From an uncultured Acidimicrobiaceae bacterium (GTDB taxonomy: Bacteria > Actinomycetota > Acidimicrobiia > Acidimicrobiales > Aldehydirespiratoraceae), in assembly GCA_913041415.1 (NCBI GenBank), contig CAJWHS010000017.1, positions 1 through 36,824 on the forward strand: a stretch of DNA of 36,824 nucleotides, read 5' to 3'. The translations under genes were made by a program, and so were the position numbers. The notes under the pieces were generated by a model, which was not told the origin of the DNA, made no database searches, and saw nothing but the letters and a program-made list of their open reading frames with translations. Below, one piece after another: positions 1 to 8,900 of this stretch. Numbering within the stretch: position 1 is the stretch's first letter; every line of letters begins with the position of its first letter.

Positions 1-780
1 GTCGACTTCTGCAGGCCAGTCGACCGAGACGAACGACGGCTCGTCGGGCCATTCGTCGATCGGGCAGGCGTCACGGTGCGGGCAGCGCTTGCACAACCCC
101 GGCGCTCGCTTTTCGACCTGCCAGCGGCTGAAGCCATAGGGCTTGTTCGAGCCAACGCCGGTGGTCCACTGCCAGCCGAGTCGGTTCGCCGCTCGGGAGC
201 CGTCGAGCAGATGGCGAAAGAAACGGTCCTCGCCTCGACGCCAGTCCTGACCGTGGCGCACGGTCCAGTCACCTGCGAGCCACATGCGTGTCTGGTTGAC
301 AAGCCAGCCGTCCTGCTCGAGTTCTCCGACCACGGCGTTGAGGCACGGCAGCATGCGGTCCCATCCGTCGCCGGGCCGGACGTCGGTTGGGGCGTTGCGG
401 ACCGGGTTGGCGGTGGCTCGGCCTAGGCGGGCGTACCAATGGCGGCTGTACTCCTGCCACAGCAACTCGTCGCGAAACTTCTCCACATCGCGGCTGGGCC
501 CGTTGGCGACGGTCCTCCAGACCTCGGGCAGTGGGAGCAACCCATGGCGGATGTAGGGCGAGAGACGGGAAGCGCCGCGGCGCTCGATCGGGGCGACCTC
601 GTTGCGGGTTGCGGCGTACCCGCGAACATTGAACGCGGCGAGGGTCGCATCGGCGGACCGCTGGCCACCTCGAAAGGCGGGAGAGCCGATCGCCGGACCA
701 TCGAAGAGGTGGCCGAGATGGTCGTCGACCCAGGTCTCGACTGTGTCGCGCGTGGGGGAGGGGATGGGCAGTGTTGCCAC
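1..780 (-). CDS. Cryptochrome/deoxyribodipyrimidine photolyase-family protein, FAD-binding C-terminal part, 3' end cut by window edge
   Basis: Open minus-strand frame running off the left edge (not in the ORF track). Translation from GTG at 780 contains TWVDDHLGHLFDGPAIGSPAFRGGQRSADATLAAFNVRGYAATRNEVAPIERRGASRLSPYIRHGLL and ...LLDGSRAANRLGWQWTTGVGSNKPYGFSRWQVEKRAPGLCKRCPHRDACPIDEWP, which is photolyase FAD-domain-like. Start codon uncertain. Confidence 0.82.
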   Translation of the reverse strand, partial: MATLPIPSPTRDTVETWVDDHLGHLFDGPAIGSPAFRGGQRSADATLAAFNVRGYAATRNEVAPIERRGASRLSPYIRHGLLPLPEVWRTVANGPSRDVEKFRDELLWQEYSRHWYARLGRATANPVRNAPTDVRPGDGWDRMLPCLNAVVGELEQDGWLVNQTRMWLAGDWTVRHGQDWRRGEDRFFRHLLDGSRAANRLGWQWTTGVGSNKPYGFSRWQVEKRAPGLCKRCPHRDACPIDEWPDEPSFVSVDWPAEVD

Positions 781-1123
781 TGGATCACAGTGGCAGCGCA
801 GCGCAGCCTGTGCCCACTGCGGCGGTCAGAAGTGCTGACCGACTGTTCCGTCTCCGAATCAGCCGTGTTGAGGATCGTGCTGATGTGGTCGGCGATGCGC
901 ATCGCTGCAGAGTCCGGCTGATCGTGCGGCACGCGCTGCGAGAACGGACGACCATTCCCGGCGTAGCTTCTCGATACGCGCCTCCGTGGAGGTTGCGATG
1001 TGGTCTGAGCCTTGCATCATGTGTCCGGGCCGAGTGGACTGACGGCGTGACTGCAACCATCGCCGGCTCTGCCTGCTTCGAGATCGCCTGCGCTGCAATG
1101 AAGCCCCGGTCCAAGGACAGGGT

Positions 1124-1909
1124 GTGAACGACTGGACCGTCACGCCGCTCGCTGCGTCGCTCGGCGCCCGTATCGACGGTGTCCGCCTAGCCGAGACTGA
1201 CGATGCCGAACTGGGCGCGTTGCAGGATCTGCTCAACGAGCACCACGTCCTCGTGGTATCCGGGCAAGATGAGCTCTCAGTGGCCGACCACCTTCGTGTC
1301 GGCGAGTCGTTCGGGGACCTTTACGTGCACCCGTTCATTGACGCCATCCCCGAACACCCTGCGATCCTTCAGGTGATCAAGGAGCCCGACGACACGGAGA
1401 CCTTTGGCGGCGAGTTGTGGCACTGTGATCTCTCCTTCACCTCGCCCCCTGCTGCTGTGTCGATCCTTCATGCATGCGAGCTGCCGCCGATCGGGGGCGA
1501 CACGCTATTTGCAAATACGGCGCTTGCTTTCGATTGGCTGTCACCACGTCTCCAGGCGTGGGTTTCCGAACTCACCGCTACGCACGTCTACCCAGAGAGA
1601 GAGGAAGGGCCGTCGACTGCGGCGACGCACCCGGTCGCGCGTATCCATCCGCGTAGTGGTCGTCGGGCGCTGTTCGTCAATCCGGCGTTCGTTACCCGGA
1701 TCGTGGAGCTCGAACGCGAAGAGAGCGATACCCTCCTCTCGTTCCTCTACGCCCACCAGACCCAGCCCGAGTTCCAGATCCGGATCCGATGGGAAATCGG
1801 CCAGGTGGTGCTGTGGGACAATCGCACGACCGTGCACTATGCGATGAATGACTACCCCGGTCACCGTCGTCGGCTCCAGCGGGTCACGGCTCTCGAACGG
1901 CGGGGCTGA
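1124..1909 (+). CDS. TauD/TfdA-family Fe(II)/2-oxoglutarate-dependent dioxygenase
   Basis: 261 aa; LWHCDLSF (HxD), GGDTLFAN, late RIRWEIGQVVLWDNRTTVHYA with distal His/Arg; typical TauD layout. Confidence 0.9.
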   Translation: MNDWTVTPLAASLGARIDGVRLAETDDAELGALQDLLNEHHVLVVSGQDELSVADHLRVGESFGDLYVHPFIDAIPEHPAILQVIKEPDDTETFGGELWHCDLSFTSPPAAVSILHACELPPIGGDTLFANTALAFDWLSPRLQAWVSELTATHVYPEREEGPSTAATHPVARIHPRSGRRALFVNPAFVTRIVELEREESDTLLSFLYAHQTQPEFQIRIRWEIGQVVLWDNRTTVHYAMNDYPGHRRRLQRVTALERRG

Positions 1910-1945
1910 CGGGTGAAATTGCGCCGGCACGGATGCGACGGTCGC

Positions 1946-2410
1946 TCACTGCGAGACCGGTCCTTCGTCCGAGATGTGCTCCGTCTCGCCGTGAAGGACC
2001 GCAACGACACCATCGGGGCCCGACACCACCACGCCGCACAGCCCGGTGCGGCCCTGGTGATGTGTCTTGGACGCCTCGGCGACCAACCGATCGCCAACCC
2101 GTGCCGGGGCAAGCCACTCGATCGACGCGTTCGACGCCAGGTTGGTACCCCCTCGGGCACTGGACGCAAAAGCCATCGCCCTATCGGCGAGTGCGAACAC
2201 CACGCCGCCGCGACAAACATTGAGACCGTTGGCCATCGATTTGAGCACTGTCATCTCCACCGTTGTGCTCTCGGGGGTGACCGCGAACACGATTATGCCC
2301 ATCACGTGCGCGTTGCGATCCCCAGCGAACTTTGCTGCAGCCGCCGCGTCAGCGATCTCCTGCGAGCCCCCCATGGTGCGGTTGATCCTGGGACGGATCG
2401 CGTTGCCCAC
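1946..2410 (-). CDS. Hotdog-fold thioesterase, PaaI-like
   Basis: NGLNVCRGGVVFALADRAMAFASSARG...ASIEWLAPARVGDRLVAEA; PaaI hotdog pattern. Start may be at 2374 (MGGSQEIAD). Confidence 0.8.
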   Translation of the reverse strand: MGNAIRPRINRTMGGSQEIADAAAAAKFAGDRNAHVMGIIVFAVTPESTTVEMTVLKSMANGLNVCRGGVVFALADRAMAFASSARGGTNLASNASIEWLAPARVGDRLVAEASKTHHQGRTGLCGVVVSGPDGVVAVLHGETEHISDEGPVSQ

Positions 2411-2431
2411 GCATTTGTCGCCGCGCTTCGG

Positions 2432-4051
2432 TCAGCGCACGCAGGTGCACTCGACCTTGTCGTCCATCGCCTGCCACTTATAGGTCCGCGGCTCCGACGT
2501 CGCCTCACAACCAGTACAACGCAACGCCCATTGGGTGCCGACGGCAATCAGTGCAACCGGACGCTCACCGGTCGAAAGGCGAGGCTTCTCCCGTACCTGC
2601 TTCGGTTTGGTGATCTCGGGAAGTTCCGGACTGATCATCTCGAGGTACGGCTGGGCCTCCGCGGTCCACTCCGTGATCTCCTCCGGGGCTAGATCCGGTG
2701 GCTCGAACGACCCGACCATCTCGGGCTGCGTGAGGATCTCAGGCCCGGAATAGTCGAGGAAGGTGGCCAAGTAATCGAACTCGTTCGGCTTGAAGATGCG
2801 AGACGATTCGGCGATCTCCTCGATCTCTTCCAAGAAGCCGTCACGATCCTCGGAGAACCGGGGATCCTCCAGCGTGTCGGCGGCAAAGATGATGACGAAA
2901 CGCGCGCCGCTACCGAGCGGCTTACGGCGTAGGATCCGACCCATCCGCTGGATCATCTGGCGGCGGGTTCGGCTCGCCGAGACAACGAGCCCCAGGTTTG
3001 CGTTGGGAACGTCGACCCCCTCGTCGAGCACACGAGGGGCCGCCACCGCATCGAGCTTGCCGTCGCGCAACTGCTCAAGGATGGTGCTGCGGTCGCTGCG
3101 GCCGGTGTCGCCCGTGATGATCTCAATATTGATCACCGGATCGAGTCGGACGATCGCGTGGTTTGCGGCGCGGACGGTTTCGGTGAAGAGCAGGGCGCCG
3201 TCGGCGGATCTGATCGCCTCGGCGAACTTGCCAAGCGCCTCGTACTTCGCCGAACTCGTCGCGACGATCTCCCGACGAGACGAGAACGCGTTGAGGTAGT
3301 CGTTGGCGGCCCGGCCGTCGGGGCCGGCGTCGTTGGCGGCGAGATGGTGAACGGCAGCAAGGAAGTCGCCAAACGGCTCGTGGGGGATGCCCTTGATCTG
3401 TTTGAGCTGTCGACGGGCGACGACGATACGTCCCTCAGTGGCGTCGTATTCGGTGCGCTCTTCATGGGTGAGCGGTACCGCCATGAAGCCGACGCGGGGC
3501 TGGGCGCACACGCCGTCGGCGATCGCCGAGACGAAGTCGTAGCGGTAGCAGATCCCACCGAAGTACGGCAGCAGGATCGTCTCGACGGCATCATCGGAAC
3601 GTTCGAGCGTGGCGGTGAGACCGAGGCGCTCCTGGTACTCGGGCAGCAGACTCTTGCGGAGGACCGAACCGCCGAAGCCGTGGCACTCGTCGGCGATGAG
3701 GATGCCACCGCGGTCCGAGGTCGGGAGTGGTACCCGGCTGGCGGCCGAGTGGCGGGTGGTGATGAGGACGTCGCAGTCGATCGGACGGTCGCGAAAGCCA
3801 TCGCCGAGGCGTCCGATCTCAGCATCGGGCATCCACCGGCCGAGGCGTTCGAACCACTGTTCCATGAGCACCCGCGACGGCACGACGACCAGCGCGAACA
3901 AGCCGCGATTCACGGCATCGTCGATCGCCGTGAGGGCGACGTCGGTCTTGCCCGACCCGGTGACCGCCTCGATCACCCCGCGACGGCCGCATCGGTGCCA
4001 GGCCATCAGGGCGTCGTGTTGCCAGCGATAGAGATCGTAAGACAAGGCCAT
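2432..4051 (-). CDS. DEAD/DEAH-box (XPB/type III restriction-like) SF2 helicase
   Basis: Start at MALSYDLYRWQHDALMAWHRCGRRGVIEAVTGSGKTDVAL (Walker A), ILIADECHGFGG (DECH), LGLTATLERSD, VLDEGVDVPNANLGLVVSASRTRRQMIQRMGRILR (motifs V/VI). ORF track start at 4234 is over-extended into the upstream gene. Confidence 0.85.
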   Translation of the reverse strand: MALSYDLYRWQHDALMAWHRCGRRGVIEAVTGSGKTDVALTAIDDAVNRGLFALVVVPSRVLMEQWFERLGRWMPDAEIGRLGDGFRDRPIDCDVLITTRHSAASRVPLPTSDRGGILIADECHGFGGSVLRKSLLPEYQERLGLTATLERSDDAVETILLPYFGGICYRYDFVSAIADGVCAQPRVGFMAVPLTHEERTEYDATEGRIVVARRQLKQIKGIPHEPFGDFLAAVHHLAANDAGPDGRAANDYLNAFSSRREIVATSSAKYEALGKFAEAIRSADGALLFTETVRAANHAIVRLDPVINIEIITGDTGRSDRSTILEQLRDGKLDAVAAPRVLDEGVDVPNANLGLVVSASRTRRQMIQRMGRILRRKPLGSGARFVIIFAADTLEDPRFSEDRDGFLEEIEEIAESSRIFKPNEFDYLATFLDYSGPEILTQPEMVGSFEPPDLAPEEITEWTAEAQPYLEMISPELPEITKPKQVREKPRLSTGERPVALIAVGTQWALRCTGCEATSEPRTYKWQAMDDKVECTCVR

Positions 4052-5232
4052 TAGGTTACGACCCTGGCCTCCCGGAAACTCGCGATCGCGGTGGCATCGT
4101 GACCCATTTCGGCCAGGATCTGCTCGGTGTGCTCCCCGACGACCCCGATGAAGGGGCGGAATTCGGGTTGGGTCGCCGAGAAGGTTCCCGGTGGCCCCGC
4201 CTGAAGCAGGGTCTCGCCGCTCGGGAGATCCCACTCGACGATGAGGTCGTTGTGGATCACCTGCGGATCGTCGAACACCTGCGCACGAGTCAGCATCGGC
4301 CCGGCCGGCACGCTGTGCTCGGTGAGGATCTCAACCGCCTGCTCGGTGGTCATGCGGGCGAGCCCGGCCAGGATCGCGGCCTGCGCCTCGGTGGCAGCCT
4401 CGCGGTTACGTGTGAGGAGTCCCGGATTGCAGAAGTTCTCGTCGGCGAGGAGATCGTTGCGCCCGAGCGCCCTCCACATGCCTTCGAAATGTGACTGTTT
4501 AGCGAGGAAATAGACGAGTTGGCCGTCGAGCGTGTCGACGAGTTGGTATAGGTCGCACGGGCGGTGGGTCACGATCTCGCCCTTGTGATGGGTGAGGTCA
4601 GCCATGCCATCAGGCCAGAACCAGGCGAGCGTTGCGTCGAGCATTGACAGTTCGATGTGTTGGCCCCCGGCCCCTCGCTCTCGGGCAAAGAGGGCGGCCG
4701 TGATCGTTTGAGCGACCGTGTGGGCGGTGGCCTTGTCGGCGACCAGGGTGCGGACCAGGTCGGGAAACGGAAGCGATTCGCTGACCTGGCCATGCACGAT
4801 GCCAACGAGACCTTGGACCACCGGATCGAGCACGGCTCGCTGACTGTAGGGGCCGTCGGCGCCGAACCCGGAGACCGAGCCGTAGATGACATCGGGGTTG
4901 CGGGCAGCGACGGTGTCGAAGTCGACGCCCAACCGTTCGACCACCCCTGGCCGGAAGTTCTGCACGACGACGTCGCTGTGCTCCGCCAAGCCGAGCACGA
5001 TCTCGACCCCGTCGGGGGTCGCAAGATCGACGGCGAGACAGCGTTTACCCCGATTGCAGTTCGCGTACAGCCCCCGGATGTGGTCGGGCCCGGTCACGCG
5101 GGTGAGTTCACCGCCGATCGGTTCGACCTTGATCACCTCGGCACCCTGCTCGGCCAAGATCTGAGTGGCCAACGGGCCAGCCACCACCTGACTGAGATCG
5201 AGTACCCTGATTCCTTCGAGTGGTCCCCCCAT
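4051..5232 (-). CDS. CaiB/BaiF family (class III) CoA-transferase
   Basis: MGGPLEGIRVLDLSQVVAGPLATQILAEQGAEVIKVEPIGGELTR... NRGKRCLAVDLATPDG ... typical CaiB/BaiF N-terminus; start trimmed from 5310. Confidence 0.9.
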   Translation of the reverse strand: MGGPLEGIRVLDLSQVVAGPLATQILAEQGAEVIKVEPIGGELTRVTGPDHIRGLYANCNRGKRCLAVDLATPDGVEIVLGLAEHSDVVVQNFRPGVVERLGVDFDTVAARNPDVIYGSVSGFGADGPYSQRAVLDPVVQGLVGIVHGQVSESLPFPDLVRTLVADKATAHTVAQTITAALFARERGAGGQHIELSMLDATLAWFWPDGMADLTHHKGEIVTHRPCDLYQLVDTLDGQLVYFLAKQSHFEGMWRALGRNDLLADENFCNPGLLTRNREAATEAQAAILAGLARMTTEQAVEILTEHSVPAGPMLTRAQVFDDPQVIHNDLIVEWDLPSGETLLQAGPPGTFSATQPEFRPFIGVVGEHTEQILAEMGHDATAIASFREARVVT

Positions 5233-5378
5233 ACGGGCGACGATAGGCGTCGGTGCTTGCGCCTGCCGCTCGACCGGTCCAGAACGAGATCGCCCATCGT
5301 GTCGAGTCACTGCCGTCCTACCGGGCGCTGTCGCTTTTGGCCATCTCAGCGGACGTGTTCCGGGATAGATTTTGGCCC

Positions 5379-6263
5379 ATGGCTGAAGAGAAGTGGGAGC
5401 GCACGCCGGGTGGCGCTGTGCTCATCGACGGCAACCGACTCCGCGACGAACTCGTGGTCGATTTGAAGGGCCGGATCGTGGCGCTCGGCAACCCCCACGT
5501 GTGCCTTGCCACGGTGCTCGTCGGCGACGACAAGCCGAGTCAGATCTATGTCCGCAACAAGCGCAAGAAGGCCGAAGAGGCCGGCATGGCGTCGCGCCAC
5601 GTCGAGCTTCCCAGCGACATCAGCCAGCCGGATCTGGAGGTGGCCGTCCGTGACCTCGTCGACGACCCGGCGGTGCACGGCATCCTCGTGCAGCTACCGT
5701 TGCCCGACGGTCTCGACGCTGAACGGATTCTCGATCTGCTCCCGCCGGAGAAGGATGTCGACGGCCTCACCGAGCGCTCGATGGGCCGGCTCCTTCGTGG
5801 TCGCGATGGTCACGTGCCCTGCACACCGCTCGGGGTGATGCGTCTGATGGAGCGCTACGGCGTCGAGACAGCCGGCAAAAAGGCGATTGTCATCGGCCGC
5901 TCGACGCTCGTTGGGTTGCCCCAGGTTCTGCTGCTTGGTCGCAAGGGCTGTGATGCTACGCCGACGCTTGCCCACAGCCGTTCGGGCAATCTGGCTGCGA
6001 TCTGCCGGGAGGCCGACATCATTGTCGCTGCCGTGGGCGAGGCCGGTCTCATCACTGCGGAGTTCGTGAAGCCTGGCGCTGCTATCCTTGATGTGGGCAT
6101 CAGCCGCACCGCCGACGGCATCCAGGGCGATGTCGACTTCGACGCCGTGCAGGCGGTCGCCGGTGCCATCACCCCGATGCCCGGCGGTACCGGTCCGATG
6201 ACCATCGGCTGCTTGATGGAGAACACCTTCAACGCAGCGCGTATGCAGGGTGCCTTCGCCTAA
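5379..6263 (+). CDS. folD: Bifunctional methylene-THF dehydrogenase / methenyl-THF cyclohydrolase
   Basis: PSQIYVRNKRKKAEEAGM, VQLPLPDGLD, PPEKDVDGLTERSMGRLLRG, PCTPLGVMRLM, VIGRSTLVGLP, PGGTGPMTIGCLMENT; hallmark FolD motifs. Start chosen at ATG 5379 (MAEEKWERTPGGAVLIDG). Confidence 0.96.
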   Translation: MAEEKWERTPGGAVLIDGNRLRDELVVDLKGRIVALGNPHVCLATVLVGDDKPSQIYVRNKRKKAEEAGMASRHVELPSDISQPDLEVAVRDLVDDPAVHGILVQLPLPDGLDAERILDLLPPEKDVDGLTERSMGRLLRGRDGHVPCTPLGVMRLMERYGVETAGKKAIVIGRSTLVGLPQVLLLGRKGCDATPTLAHSRSGNLAAICREADIIVAAVGEAGLITAEFVKPGAAILDVGISRTADGIQGDVDFDAVQAVAGAITPMPGGTGPMTIGCLMENTFNAARMQGAFA

Positions 6264-6315
6264 CACCGTGACCGTGTAGGGGATCCCGGTTGCCGGTAGC
6301 TGACGACGTTCCCGT

Positions 6316-7560
6316 TCAGCTCGCTTCGAGGTGGCTGGTCGCGCCAGTACCGAGTACTCGGAGGAAGATCCCAGAGCGAGGCTTCGGCGCAACATAGCTC
6401 GACTTCGGGGGCATTAGCTCGTTGGCATCGGCGACGGCCATCAGCTCTTCGATCGACGTCGCGTACATCAAAATGCCGATGCGGCCGTCCTCATCGCAGC
6501 GGCGCACCACTTCGTCGATCCCGTTTGGGGCTGGCACATAGTCGGCCCCCGAGTCCGGTTGGAGCTCGTCGATGCCGAGCAGATCGCGGATCACGTTCGT
6601 GCGGAGAAGTTCGACGTCGAGCAGGCCGACCGGGCTGTCGGTCTCGGGCTCGGGCAGCACGAGCTTCCACCAGTTGCCCTTGTGGTAGATGCCAACTTCG
6701 CGAGGCTGCTGGGGGCGGGCCTCCTCGAGCGTGCCGACTTCGGTGAGATCGCCCGCAGCGGCGAGCAGCGCTTCGAGCGCGTGCGGATCACGGCCGAGGG
6801 TGTCGGGGATCCGACGATGAAACGCCTCGACGCGCAGCGCATCAGAGGGGAACAGCACGGCGAGCGTGCGCTGGAAGGCCGGTTCGTCGCGCTCCATCGA
6901 GCCCGCGATTGCTGCCGCAGAGCGATGGTGACCATCAGTGACGTACGCCGGTTCGTCGGCGAGGAGTTCGGCGATGGCGATGCTTTCGTGCTCGTCGAGA
7001 ACCCAAACCTCATGGAGGACCTCCTCGACGATGTGGTGGACCTGCGGCTCACGTTCGGTCGCGACGGCGAGGACTGCGGCAACGGCCGGGTCGGGTCGGC
7101 GTGTGAGCGCGATCGGCGAGGAGGTGGCGCCCACCTGCTGGAGGTGGCCGCTGAGCAGCTTGGCCCGGTTGGGGCGAATGTTTTCGTGGGTGAGGACGCG
7201 TTCGTCTTGGAATGCGTCGACGGCGAGTGCCCCGACGACACCCAGTTGTGAGTGACCCGCGTAGGTGAGGCGGTAGGCGTAAAGCGCGGCGTGATCGGTC
7301 GGAGCGAACGCGTCGGCGTCGAGGATTTTAGTCAGCGTGTCGGCGCCGCGACGAAGAAGTTCGGCTTCGTCGGCTTCGTCGCCCGGTTCGAGGTCCTCGG
7401 CTGATCGGGTCACGCCAAGGTAGCTGTACGGATTGCTGGAGACGATCTCGCGGCGCTCGGCCGGGCTCTTGGTGTCGTAGGCCCCGGCGATGACACGAGC
7501 CGCCCACTCGGGCCGGATCAGCCAACCAGCGAAGGGCTCGAAAAGCCGTTCGCGGCTCAT
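6316..7560 (-). CDS. DUF1015 family protein
   Basis: 414 aa; LFEPFAGWLIRPEWA..AYDTKSPAERREIVSSNPYSYLGVTRS, THENIRPNRAKLL, YVTDGHHRSAAA; overlaps the serA start/stop region, arranged serA-DUF1015. Confidence 0.82.
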   Translation of the reverse strand: MSRERLFEPFAGWLIRPEWAARVIAGAYDTKSPAERREIVSSNPYSYLGVTRSAEDLEPGDEADEAELLRRGADTLTKILDADAFAPTDHAALYAYRLTYAGHSQLGVVGALAVDAFQDERVLTHENIRPNRAKLLSGHLQQVGATSSPIALTRRPDPAVAAVLAVATEREPQVHHIVEEVLHEVWVLDEHESIAIAELLADEPAYVTDGHHRSAAAIAGSMERDEPAFQRTLAVLFPSDALRVEAFHRRIPDTLGRDPHALEALLAAAGDLTEVGTLEEARPQQPREVGIYHKGNWWKLVLPEPETDSPVGLLDVELLRTNVIRDLLGIDELQPDSGADYVPAPNGIDEVVRRCDEDGRIGILMYATSIEELMAVADANELMPPKSSYVAPKPRSGIFLRVLGTGATSHLEAS

Positions 7561-8762
7561 GCGGGGGTCACGGAGATGTAGATGACGTCGTCAAGGGCCT
7601 GAACCTCATCGACGATTTCGTCGCTGGGGAGATGCCCGACGTCGATCGAGGCGACGGCGGCCTTCGATCCGGCGAATACCCGGTTCTGCATGTTCGAGAC
7701 GTTGAGCTCTTCCTTGCGAAGGATCTGAAGCACATTGGCGAGCACGCCGACGCGATCGTGATGACGCACCGTGAGGGTCGCTGCGCGTACCGGCACCGGA
7801 TCGAGGTTCACACAGTTGACCGGATCGCCGGCGCGGTAGGCCTGGACCGTGTCGATCGTGCCGTCGGTGACGGCGGCTTGGGCTTGGTTAGTCGAGGCGC
7901 CGACGTGGTGGGTGCCGACGACACTCGGGTGCTTGGCGAGGGTCGAGTCGAACTCGGCCGTTCCGAAGCCGGGCTCGTTCGCGTACACGTCGAGACCGGC
8001 GCGCATGCCGCGGTCGTCCATGGCGGTGATCAGCGCCGCTTCGTCGACGACGTCGCCCCGACTGGTGTTGAGCAGTACGGCGCCGTCCTTCATCTTGGCG
8101 AGGAACCCCGTGTCGACCATGCCCTTGGTGTCGGCGGAGCCGGGCACGTGCAGCGAAACGATGTCGCTGGTGGCGAGCAGCTCGTCGAGCGTGTCGACGA
8201 ACGTGATCCCGGCTGCCTCGCCGCGGGCGACGGCGATGTCGCTGCGACCGGGCTTGGCGACGGCGACGACGTCGATGCCGAACGCGCTTGCCCGGTGGGC
8301 CGTCGCGATGCCGATGTCGCCGACACCGATGATGCCCATGCGACGGCCGAAGAGGCCCTCGGCCTTCGAGTACGTCTTTTTGTTCCAGGTCCCGGCCCGG
8401 AGGTCGGCGGTGCCGGCCGCGATGTGGCGGTCGATGGCGATGAGGAGCCCCATAGTGAGCTCGGCGACGGCAAGTGCGTTCTTGCCAGGCACGTTGCACA
8501 CATAGACGCCGAGTTCAGCGGCTCGGGCACAGTCGATCGTGTTGGTTCCAGCCCCGGCCCGGACGATGAGGCCGAGCGAGTCGGCCTGGTCGAGCGCAGC
8601 GGCGGTGACCTTGGTCGAGCGGACGATCAACACCTCAAAGCCGGCGATGTGCTCCGGCAAGGTCTCGACGTCGAGGTCGGGCATGCGGGTGACCTCGTCA
8701 CCGGCGGCTACGAGTCGTTCGACCGCTGCGTCGGGCAACGCGTCGGCGAGCAGCACCTTCAT
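7557..8762 (-). CDS. serA: D-3-phosphoglycerate dehydrogenase with C-terminal ACT-like domain
   Basis: VLIVRSTKVTAAALDQADSLGLIVRAGAGTNTIDCARAAELGVYVCNVPGKN, GIIGVGDIGIATAHRASAFGIDVVA, NTSRGDVVDEAAL, C-terminal TLTVRHHDRVGVLANVLQILRKEELNVSNMQN ACT domain. Confidence 0.9.
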   Translation of the reverse strand: MKVLLADALPDAAVERLVAAGDEVTRMPDLDVETLPEHIAGFEVLIVRSTKVTAAALDQADSLGLIVRAGAGTNTIDCARAAELGVYVCNVPGKNALAVAELTMGLLIAIDRHIAAGTADLRAGTWNKKTYSKAEGLFGRRMGIIGVGDIGIATAHRASAFGIDVVAVAKPGRSDIAVARGEAAGITFVDTLDELLATSDIVSLHVPGSADTKGMVDTGFLAKMKDGAVLLNTSRGDVVDEAALITAMDDRGMRAGLDVYANEPGFGTAEFDSTLAKHPSVVGTHHVGASTNQAQAAVTDGTIDTVQAYRAGDPVNCVNLDPVPVRAATLTVRHHDRVGVLANVLQILRKEELNVSNMQNRVFAGSKAAVASIDVGHLPSDEIVDEVQALDDVIYISVTPA

Positions 8763-8820
8763 CGTTCGTTACTCCTGCATCTTCGAACCGAGTGCGATCT
8801 TCGAGTCACCATCGAGGGCC

Positions 8821-8855
8821 GTTCTGTATGGTGGAACGGTTCCGTATGACGGAAT
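8821..8855. promoter_or_regulatory. Tandem pair of predicted IclR-type operators between divergent serA and folC
   Basis: GTTCTGTATGGTGGAAC (8821-8837) + G + GTTCCGTATGACGGAAT (8839-8855); 18-bp period. Confidence 0.65.
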
Positions 8856-8900
8856 TTAAGGGTAGCGCGGTGCGCAAGGAGCAGAAAGGGTGGTCCGGCG

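Noticed and set aside
781-1123. Short ORFs and a possible frameshifted small protein (MMQGSDHIATSTEARIEKLRREWSSVLAARA.. / ..DQPDSAAMRIADHISTILNTADSETE) between photolyase and the TauD gene
   Set aside because: Would need a frameshift, has no recognisable family, and competing frames are equally open. Left as intergenic or uncertain.
2790-4054. Plus-strand ORFs of 169 and 298 aa opposite the helicase
   Set aside because: Antisense to a well-supported helicase CDS, with Arg/Gly/Asp-rich artefactual composition.
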